Source: Chara braunii
Taxonomy: Eukaryota > Streptophyta > Charophyceae > Charales > Characeae
Direction of reading: 5' to 3'
Assembly (NCBI GenBank): GCA_003427395.1
Contig: BFEA01000223.1
Location: forward strand, 410,784 to 448,276
Length of the DNA: 37,493 nt
Below, piece after piece: positions 29,856 through 37,493 of this stretch. A program made the translations under genes and the position numbers. A model generated the notes under the pieces. It searched no databases. It was not told where the DNA came from and saw only the letters and a list, made by a program, of their open reading frames with translations. The number at the start of each line of letters is the position of its first letter. Position 1 is the stretch's first letter.

Positions 29856-31425
29856 CGCTTACCTACTCGAAGTCGGCAGAAGTAGTGGCGAGGAGGCGAG
29901 GTACCTGTTGGTCGATACGACGCTCATCCTGTTGGCGGGAACAGCGGTGCCCATTGCCGCGGGGCTTGGGTACGGGGGGCGAAAGACTAATCGAACCGTC
30001 TAGTAGCTGAGTCCCTCCGAGGTTTCCCTCGGGATGGCCGGAACTCGGGTCGATCGGTCGCAGCGGGGCGGAGGGACTGACCGGACAGCGCTGCGAGGCA
30101 GCGAGGAGGCAGCAACCGAGACAACGGGCGGTGACGAGGTGAACGTAGGAGAGGCGAGTGGGGTGTGAGGGAACCCGAACGGTTATGAGTACCGGATGCA
30201 TGCAGACAGGGGGNGATAAGGCGGTGGGAGGACGTCGGCAAAAGTAAACAGTTTTCATTGGGAAGAGAGGAGANTAGAGGTGGGCTGNCGTGCTGCTGAT
30301 GCAGCCTGTTATTATCGTACCTAAGCGCAACCTATGCACCTGCAACTGAGTCTCGGGCTGGTGGAACGGTTGTTGGCTTGAGTGATTGCTGTGTCATAAG
30401 GCTNCTGTTTTGGTCAAAACTTGGACGACGGTCACAAATTGCTAATTANCACTTACTGTTGAGTCAAGCCGCTGCGGTTGTGCAGTACAAACTGCCGCCT
30501 ACCATTGACAGTAGTAGAGTACCTTACTGACCTTGCCTGGGCGACCATGAGCGGCGNCTATGGTTGGTAGTGGAGTGTGAACTCCTTGAGCACCACCTCG
30601 TCGGGATGCACAGNGGCAGTGGAATTCNGAGGAGAGAGACTGCAGCCTTTTTTTTAGCATGGTGGCGATTTGGTCNGGGAGCCTGTTGTTTTGGCCTATA
30701 TAGAGGTCGTTGTAAGNTGNTGCTGGGTGTCGTTGGCCGCTACAGGTTGCTTCAGGCTGTTGTGCGGCAGCGATTGNGCTGAGGAGAGGTATTGAGACTT
30801 GGGGAAGTGATCGGGCGGGACAAGAAGGGAGATTAGTGTCAGGGCTTGAGAGGCCGACAAAGGTTTGACTTGGCAGGTTGGACTTCGGAGTTGACCCAGC
30901 TGGTCTTGTTTTGGCCATCATTGCGGGGCCCTCAAGTGATCCAAGATTACAAGGCCCTCTCCTGCGAGACTGAGAGCACCATTCTTGGATCTGAGCGACT
31001 ATAAATTTCCTCATTCTGTCCTTCTTACTCTCAGTCTAGTCCTTGGTTACGAGAGGAAGGCGACAGGCGGGATTGCAACCCGTAAGTCCGCGTCAAGACT
31101 CTTTGGGGAGTCCACCCACCGATTGCGGGAGCTCTGCCGGATCTCAGGAGGGGTTCTGGAGGCAGGGAATCTTCAGGTAAATCATCTTTATCCGTACAGC
31201 CTACTACTACCCATGTTTGCCTATATCCCTGTAGTATGATTGCCGTATGCATGTGTTGTCCCTATGATTTTTGTTTTCTCTTCAGGACCATTCAGACTAA
31301 CTGGAAATAATGTGTGAGGGTGAAGGCTAAGTTGCTACTTTGTTCTGATTGAAAGAAGAGTAAGGATGAACTGGGGGAAGGTGGGAGGAAGGTAGACTGC
31401 ATGCGTTTGACCGGGTCAACCAAAG

Positions 31426-32109
31426 CCTGAGCATTGTTTCTACTGTGAATGACTCAGGGCTATGTTTATTTGGCTGTTTTCAAAAGGATCCGGCATTGTT
31501 TCTAATGTAAATGACCTGGTCGCTGTGTTTATTTGATTGTTTTCTGGGGAGCCAGACATTGTTTCTACTGTGAATGGCCTGGCTACCTTAGTTAACTCTA
31601 AGGGATTGTCTGATTGAAGGGGTTTAAATTCTTGTTTATTTTGAGGGAGAATTTTTGGTCTAAGGCTAAGCATTGTTTCCATGATGAATGGTTTAGCCTG
31701 AAAACCACGCACATAATTTGAACTAAGTATAAAGGAAGGTATTTTATGTATATTTGCATGTGAACTGGCAGTTGGGCATAGTTTCTACTGTGAATGATCC
31801 AGCGTTAAGCCATATCATTAAGAAGAGAAAAAGAAAAATACAAAGTACAAATGGAAATAGTCTGGGCAAGCTGAACATTGTTTCTACTGTGAATGGTTCA
31901 GTCCCCTGCCCATATTTGCCTTTTTCTTTTGGAAACAAAATCAGAGAAATACTAATCTTTGGATATTAAACAGCTCAGGGCGACTAGGCATTGTTTCCAT
32001 GGTGAATGACCTAGTCGTCTGCCCAAAAGAAGAAAGAAGTAGTTGTGCAACCTGTTCGTGTATATCATAAAGACAAGTTGGGCATAGTTTTCATGGTGAA
32101 TGGTCCAGC
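31426..32109 (+). repeat. array of eight hairpins with conserved apex (3' LTR copy)
   Basis: The same eight-copy array as in the 5' LTR, with independent substitutions. Some stems are better paired here: CCTGAG/CTCAGG (31426-31431/31453-31458), AGCCAG/CTGGCT (31550-31555/31579-31584) and a 7-bp AGGCTAA/TTAGCCT. Others have decayed to one wobble or mismatch, for example the second copy near 31488. Confidence 0.85.
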
Positions 32110-32402
32110 ACTATGTCTTATGTAAGATGGGTATAAGGATTCAATAACTTGAAGATTCATGAACTATCTATATGGAATGAACTTAGGATGGTGAGAGTAC
32201 TTACACTTGCGGTTTGGTTTGCATGTGACTGGATGGGATGACTAGTTTTTTTTGGGTTTCAATTTTATAGGTAGTTGCTTTAGTTGCTCGCCACGTGCTA
32301 GAGCCATAGGAGTTAGTGTCAATGCCTGCATTTTTTGTAATAACTTTCTTAACTTAGGTCAATTCTTGCATTTTCTGAGATATTTTCTTATACTTGACTT
32401 TG

Positions 32403-33080
32403 TATAAATCTTGAGAAACTACTTTTCCTATGGGAAGCGTTGTCGAAATTTCTACAAATCCAAGAAGTTAGTCAACTTTTGACTTGTTAGAGTTCAACTA
32501 GTCTTTCCATATACCTGGCTTAGTTAAAATCTGGGAAGTCTCCTTCTCTAAAGGGAGTGCTGCCCAAATTTCTGCTAATTCAGGGAGTTAGACAAAATTG
32601 AACTTTGGGAAGGCAAAAGTTACTTTGAAAATCTGAACTTAGCCTTATATAAATTTTGGAATAACACTTTTCTAGAGGGAGTGCTGCCGAAATTTCTACA
32701 AAATTAAGGAGTTTGTTAAATTCAGTTTAAAGTTGAGCTCGAGCTATTATTCGAGTTATTCGAGTTCATATCTGACTGAGTATAAATCTCGGAAGTCTCC
32801 TTTTCTAAAGGGAGTGCTGCCCAAATTTCTACTAATTCAGAAAACTAGACAGAATTTGATTCTTCAGAGTTACAGATTATTTCTGCTTTTATATCTAACT
32901 TAGTATAAATCTGGGAAGTCTCCCTTTTTAAAGGAAATGTTGCCCAAATTTCTACTAATTTAGAGAGTTGGACAAAATTTGGCTTTCCGGAGTTAGAAAT
33001 TATTTATATTTTTCATATTTTGACTTATACAAATTCTGAAAAGGTACTTTTCCTACAGGAAACGCTGCCGAAATTTTCTT
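32403..33080 (+). repeat. six tandem copies of the 123-bp unit (3' LTR copy)
   Basis: It corresponds to 12826-13492. Unit number and spacing are kept. The arms around GTGCTGCC are mostly conserved, and single substitutions fall mainly in the spacers. Confidence 0.8.
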
Positions 33081-34883
33081 TGTTTAGGGGAGATAGATTA
33101 TATTTTGAGAGATGGTGATTCAGGCGATCCACCTAGAATAGGGGAGATTCTGCAGTTGGGCTACCTTTGGCTTAAGCACTGACTTAAAAGTAGACTTAGG
33201 TTTAACTTATAAGAAAATTTTGAGTGAGGGTGTATTATGGAATTGTATTCTCCATACACTTATGATCTTAACTTGGGGATTGGTCTGCCGTGTGTTACAG
33301 GTCCTTTTGATAATTTGATCCAAGTTCAGGGCTAGATCCAGCTTGATCCCTTGAGGATCACTTTCTGTTATCACTGATAACAGGTCGGTTGTCGATCCGT
33401 CGGTTTACGACTCAATTTCAACTCACCCTCCACACTCAACCTAAAAGGCTTTAGCCCTGGTGAATTTTATTGTTTCATTATGGTTTCACCCGGGCTTTTA
33501 TTGAATGGTCATTTAACAAAGGTACTGAGTATTTAATTAAGGTTGGTTGGACATGAGGTTTGGCGTTTGCATGGCTAAAGCAAGGGGTATGAGTGTCGAA
33601 GGTGGTTGGGGTTGACTCCGTGTAGTATGTGGGTTGTTGATTTGGTTCGTTGATGTGATTGCAAGTGTGTGCTGTGAATCAGATTCTGGATTTGGTTGCC
33701 TGCGAATCACATATATACGTATTATTGTGAGAGACCCCAGTGAGACTGTGAGAAGTGATCGTCACATACTTAACCCTTATATATGTATACATGGGTATAC
33801 TTAGGATGAATGTTTGCATGGGTTGAAGAGCCCCCATACTAAAGTCAAACTCAGAGGCTGAGAATGAGGGGCTTAAGGGAGGCCTCTCCTTCTATTTTTG
33901 TTCTTGCTTTTTGATGATTTTCTTAGTCGGACGTTTGGTCCTGGGCCGGGATTCGAGGTCCTTGTCCAGGACATCCCAAGCCCTAGACTCTGTAGGGGAG
34001 GGGTTTTCCCTCGCGCAGAGCCTATTTAAATTGACTACCGAGACACTCAGGCCGAGAGCCGGAGGTGCTGCGGCGGNTGNACGNCTATTCCTTCAGNCGT
34101 GCAATGTTNTGAAGGGTTAGACCCTCACGACACTTNGAGTCTGACACTTGAGTGTCATAAGCGGTACTCGGATCCACGAGNGACCGCTTGATTATGGNCA
34201 CTACATAGTACGNCATNATTGCGACTGCTTGCGTACGCCAGCATTGCAAATCGATATGAGTCAGCCCTGCGTCCGCGCGGTTTTATACTAAGTTAGCGTG
34301 CGACGCCTATCCGATTTTCGCGCCGGAAAGTTATGGGTTGGCTACCGAGGGGCTAGGAGCGTTGTCGCGTCGTTTGTGTTGTGTCGTTTCGTATATGTGT
34401 TGTTTTGTGTGTATGTGTGTTCGTAAGTGGAGTGCGCCTGGTGTGTGGAATGCATCCTAGTCGACCGACGACGGGTCGCGCTTGGGACCTCAGCCCTCCA
34501 AGATGCCGATTCGCGTGCGGGTTCGATGGAGGCGTATTACCACGCGTACCCCCTATACTACAGCGAACGAGAAACGCCCTCGGCTGGTCCACCTCTGCGA
34601 TTGCAACTGATTAGCTTTCGTACTGTGGGCTGGTAGCTCGGCGGGGATACGCCCACCGAAGGGAGGTGACAGCTCCCGTCAGGTGTAGGTAAGTCGTGCC
34701 TCGTGTAGGCCCTATCCTGTCGTAGGGGTTGGCGCGAGGTATGGCTGGCGCAATCGGCTGGAGCGGCTTGCGGAAGCTCCACATGTATTATTTGCGATGA
34801 AGGATTTTAGACTAACTCTTGCGTGACGAGGCCGGGAGGGTCCCATGCTGCCCCCGTGCGGTGCCGGACCGATGCGCTCGACA

Positions 34884-35829
34884 GCGTGACCACCCGCGTG
34901 AAAGGAGCCGTACAGATGATATTATCCGTTGTCTTCTGCATCCTACAAGTTTTCCTAATTGGCCCCTGCCCAGGTTTCGCACGACGCTGTACTTTGGAAG
35001 ATCGTTGTTTTCTAGCCTTCTTCTTTGCTTGATGGCACGCTCGCTCCTTTCTCTGCCAATCTTTATATTTCCTGTGGTGAGAAGATGAAGGTTTGTCAGT
35101 GTCGTTTTTCTCCGACTCGTTACTTTTCGAACCTTCACTCGTTTTTTTCTTCCTCCTCGATGGTGCACGCTGCAAGTCTTCATTCATATTCTGCTCTGGA
35201 ACTTCTGCGCAATTGAAGTCAAGATGTTCGCTTTCAATGTTGTTTTCCTCCATCGCTCCATCTTGTGGTGAAACACGCTCTTCCTGTGAATTGTGGAGTA
35301 GTGTCTCTTCTTCATTTGGAGCCTTGTCTGGGCCTTGCTCACCTCTTGCATCTTGGCTAGAATCAAGACAACGAAGATGCTGCTTGCGTCGATAACGGCA
35401 GTCCTGCAGAAGGCCTTCCTTGAATGTCAGATGGAATGGCACACGGAGGGGGTCGTTGAATATAATCTCCAGAGCCTCACCGCCTGGAGTCATCTCGTGC
35501 CATAAAAGAGGCACCCACCCAAGTAAACCAAGACTACCATACATGTCTTGCAAACAACTCATTGTATTTTTTACCATGTTACGACCATCTAGCGTCCACA
35601 TCTGATTATGTTCAAATTCATCATATCCTGCGATGATCATCTGTCGATCGCCCTCCGCAATTCTTTCCCAACAAAACTGCGCATGTTTGTGAATTATCTC
35701 TGCATCTTGCACGTGAGGATTGAATATCCACACCCTGACAATCACAACGATATATTGCCAATGTCGAACAAGATCTTCCTTTATGAAACCTAATGGAAGG
35801 CAACTCCCAGTAGGTGTTTTAGCGGCCAT
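34884..35829 (-). pseudogene. unknown protein with C-terminal histone H3 fold, N-terminal part (continues at 7663-7436)
   Basis: The ATG at 35829 has a favourable context (A at -3, G at +4). The frame is open for about 315 codons to the LTR edge. The first 135 residues look globular, with W-rich segments such as NQMWTLDGRNMVKNTM, and are not a family I recognise. Next come an acidic/Ser-rich linker and a Lys/Arg-rich stretch. The last 35 codons match the start of an H3 core: KPG, then RKTCRMQKTT against REIRRYQKST of H3, then the APFTRVV counterpart of LPFQRLVREI. The LTR interrupts exactly there, and the frame resumes at 7663 with the next conserved residues. Beyond the insertion the frame runs about 26 spurious codons into the LTR. 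The whole protein would have been about 390 residues. Confidence 0.8.
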
Positions 35830-35832
35830 CGT

Positions 35833-36120
35833 TTACTTGCCTTCAAACAACGAGGGATGCAATACTCCGTTCACCCAATTGATATTGTACCCAAAGAGCT
35901 TGCTGCCATTGTACTCGAAGAGATTGTCAACAGACACAACTTCTTTTGAAACATCATACTTGCTCAGATTCTCCACCCTCAATACTTTAGCGCCCCACAC
36001 ATCAGAGAACACATCTTCCCATCGAGTTTTCGACCCCGTTTTGTCTGTGACACTCACATGCTGAACACTCTGGAAAACATATCCATTTGACAGTCTTATA
36101 TGGACTGGGTTACACGACAC
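35833..36120 (-). pseudogene. coding remnant immediately upstream of the H3-fold gene
   Basis: A 95-codon frame ends in TAA only three bases before the ATG at 35829 and in the same frame. It has no ATG of its own. Upstream the same frame stays open back to about 36306, interrupted by a TAG at 36133-36135. Composition is protein-like (LSNGYVFQSVQHVSVTD, a GYNINWVNG segment). No family is recognised. It may be an earlier part of one long protein or a separate upstream gene. Confidence 0.45.
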
Positions 36121-36135
36121 ACCTGACCTACTCTA

Positions 36136-36306
36136 CTTTGACCCACCCTCTGAGACCGAGTCTCCTTCTACGGCTGCCTCCTTGACCAAGGTCCTGTATA
36201 TGAAATTACCGTTCACATATGTTACCTGCCAACTGTTCCCCATCAGATTAGAATGGTTTGTCAGAATGTGCCCGAAGTCCTGAGGTACTTTACATTGAAG
36301 CCAACC
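36136..36306 (-). pseudogene. coding remnant upstream of the TAG at 36133
   Basis: This is an open frame of 57 codons in register with 35833-36120, containing a DFGHILTNHSNLMGNSWQV segment. It starts after a TAG at 36307-36309. It is supported only by continuity of frame and protein-like composition. Confidence 0.35.
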
Positions 36307-36321
36307 CTACTGTGGGTCTCA

Positions 36322-36433
36322 CCTGGGATCATTGCTTGCAGCAGTTGGAGATGGAGTCTTCTTCTTTTTACTAATAACCCACTTCACAAGCAGATCAATG
36401 GAATCATAAAAGAAATCGTTTAGCCGCAGCAGA
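36322..36433 (-). pseudogene. coding remnant in a shifted frame
   Basis: About 37 codons (FFYDSIDLLVKWVISKKKK is the clearest part) continue the 36434-36703 frame after a one-base shift near 36432 and end in TGA at 36319. A CAG/GTGAGA donor-like word lies at the end, but the nearest acceptor would give an intron of only about 43 bases. Confidence 0.3.
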
Positions 36434-36824
36434 TTAGTACTTTTCAGCTTCTTGTGGATGACTGTGCATCACAATCGCTTTCTGCTTTGCATTTTTGTTC
36501 ATCCTTCGCACGCGGTCTATTACAAACCGCAACAATACTTGCATCCATGCTTCCTCTGGAGGCGCTTCAACAACAATCCAATGATTTTTATTCCAGACCG
36601 TGAAGCAGTCCCTTCCATGCATATCTTTCCCTGGTTGTATCAACTGTGGCTCCCAATTCACGTGAAGTCCGATCTGTCCGCTCAACAATGCATGTACTCC
36701 CATGGATTGAAGGTTGCTTTTCCATCATCTCCATAGATGCTTCCTTCCCCCCTCTATCTTTCCCTTCGACCGCTCCATCCTCACACTGGGTTGCATCGCT
36801 CTCTTGCTCGCTCCCTACCACCAT
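36434..36824 (-). pseudogene. hypothetical protein remnant, two overlapping frames
   Basis: The ORF from 36824 (Glu/Asp-rich N-terminus, 78 codons) and the 89-codon frame 36434-36703 overlap. A frame change near 36700 would join them into about 130 codons with a W- and H-containing core (HGRDCFTVWNKNHWIVVEAPPEEAWMQ, read in two pieces). Family unknown. It is on the same strand as, and upstream of, the H3-fold gene and probably belongs to the same ancient transcription unit. Confidence 0.4.
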
Positions 36825-36954
36825 TTTACAAAGAAGTTCTTAAGTATTCACTTGTTGTGTGGACCTCGTCATTAATTCCGCTGCCAATTACGAGTAAACG
36901 CACTCCATTGTCATAACCATGTAGTGCAAACGTTTCAGAAACAGTTAATGAGAG

Positions 36955-37049
<95 letters not shown>
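36955..37049. repeat. (GT)n(GA)n compound microsatellite
   Basis: About 45 bases of GT run into about 45 bases of GA. This is the same order and composition as 1931-1997. Confidence 0.97.
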
Positions 37050-37305
37050 ATCCACAACCGTGTGGGTTTGAAGTACATCCGGTTTACACTGTGTACAAGA
37101 AGTCTCACGGTCGTGGATTTCACCCTACCGTAAGAGTGTTGGGCTGCAGTCCACGACTGTGTTACGTTTTAAAACAAAATGTTGGTGTTAGGTGTACAAC
37201 GTCACACAGTTGTGAACTTCTTCCAATTTTCGACAAAGATACGCTACAAATATGTGATCTATAAAACTATATCATTTTCATACTATACAAAACGTCCCAC
37301 TATTC

Positions 37306-37310
<5 letters not shown>
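37050..37310 (+). repeat. (GA)n-associated dispersed repeat, best preserved unit
   Basis: The unit starts catccacaaccgtgtggg, carries gtcgtggatttcaccctacc and gcagtccacgactgtg, and ends acgtcccactattcccgag before the next GA tract. It is the reference copy for those at 59, 1998 and 2363. Confidence 0.8.
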
Positions 37311-37354
<44 letters not shown>

Positions 37355-37421
37355 ATAAAACTATATTCACATCGTACAAAACGTCCCACTATTCCCGACA
37401 TAGAGAGAGCGAGCAAGCGAG

Positions 37422-37493
<72 letters not shown>
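37311..37493. repeat. two (GA)n tracts separated by a 50-bp repeat remnant
   Basis: GA runs occupy about 37311-37351 and 37422-37493. Between them, the tail of the unit (ctataaaactatat, then acgtcccactattcccga) is repeated from 37257-37308, so the unit end itself is tandemly duplicated. Confidence 0.9.

Larger units (their letters stand above)
7664..34883 (+). mobile_element. 27.2-kb Ty3/gypsy-type LTR retrotransposon inserted in the H3-fold gene
   Basis: Two long direct repeats (7664-15346 and 27126-34883) flank a tRNA-Asp primer-binding site, gag, protease, reverse transcriptase/RNase H and integrase in the Ty3/gypsy order, plus a 3' gag-like ORF. The boundaries are supported by terminal TGTCG...CGACA and by the point where the minus-strand H3-fold reading frame breaks. 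The target-site duplication is imperfect (CCGT at 7660-7663, GCGT at 34884-34887). Stops and frameshifts in every gene make this copy non-autonomous. Confidence 0.95.
27126..34883 (+). repeat. 3' long terminal repeat (7,758 bp)
   Basis: It aligns end to end with 7664-15346. It begins TATCGGTGCG, a one-base change from TGTCGGTGCG, and ends GCTCGACA. In one sampled stretch (about 33145-33360 against 13558-13773) I count 11 differences in about 210 bases. It carries its own copies of both hairpin arrays (31426-32109 and 32403-33080) and a longer (TA)n tract. Several N bases lie at about 34077-34217 where the 5' LTR is fully called. Confidence 0.95.

Noticed and set aside
1-37493. tRNA, rRNA or other standard RNA genes
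   Set aside because: I looked for tRNA-like A and B boxes and conserved rRNA words and found none I could support. The only tRNA-related sequence is the 18-base primer-binding site.

Overview
The window is nuclear DNA from a eukaryote. It is rich in microsatellites, contains assembly N bases and has no bacterial gene organisation. About 73 % of it (7664-34883, 27,220 bp) is one giant Ty3/gypsy-type LTR retrotransposon. Its primer-binding site matches the 3' end of plant tRNA-Asp, which points to a streptophyte. The (GA)n/(GT)n richness and the general look would fit a charophyte alga such as Chara, but that organism call is inference.

Layout. 1-1515: minus-strand coding sequence of unknown function in three abutting ORFs. 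1516-7435: no convincing gene. This stretch holds a (GA)n-associated dispersed repeat family, a 26-28-bp tandem repeat, a 0.7-kb minisatellite and long homopolymers. 7436-7663 plus 34884-35829: two halves of one minus-strand gene whose C-terminus is a histone H3 core domain. The retrotransposon sits inside the first part of the histone fold, and removing it restores an uninterrupted reading frame. 35833-36824: further broken minus-strand coding sequence directly upstream of that gene. 36950-37493: the (GA)n-associated repeat family again.

The retrotransposon has unusually long LTRs (7,683 and 7,758 bp). They begin TGTCG (TATCG in the 3' copy) and end CGACA. The order inside is: tRNA-Asp primer-binding site; gag with a CCHC knuckle; acidic spacer ORF; aspartic protease; reverse transcriptase; RNase H; integrase with a D,D(35)E core; then an unusual 3' ORF that looks like a second Gag (capsid-like segment near the N-terminus, damaged CCHC knuckle at the C-terminus); then a 2.1-kb non-coding tail. 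Several in-frame stops and frameshifts and about 5 % LTR-LTR divergence in a sampled stretch mark it as an old, non-autonomous copy.

The most striking unexplained structure lies in the non-coding parts of the element. Three separate families of tandem or clustered hairpins have conserved loops or flanks, while the two arms of each stem change together. Two families (8 and 6 copies) lie in each LTR and one (6 copies plus a terminal palindrome) lies in the 3' tail. This is the pattern expected of selected RNA or DNA structure and I know of no description of it.

Assembly caution: about 2.67 kb in the middle of the two LTRs is identical by eye, including N characters at matching offsets, although the rest of the LTRs differ. 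That part was probably filled from one collapsed contig.
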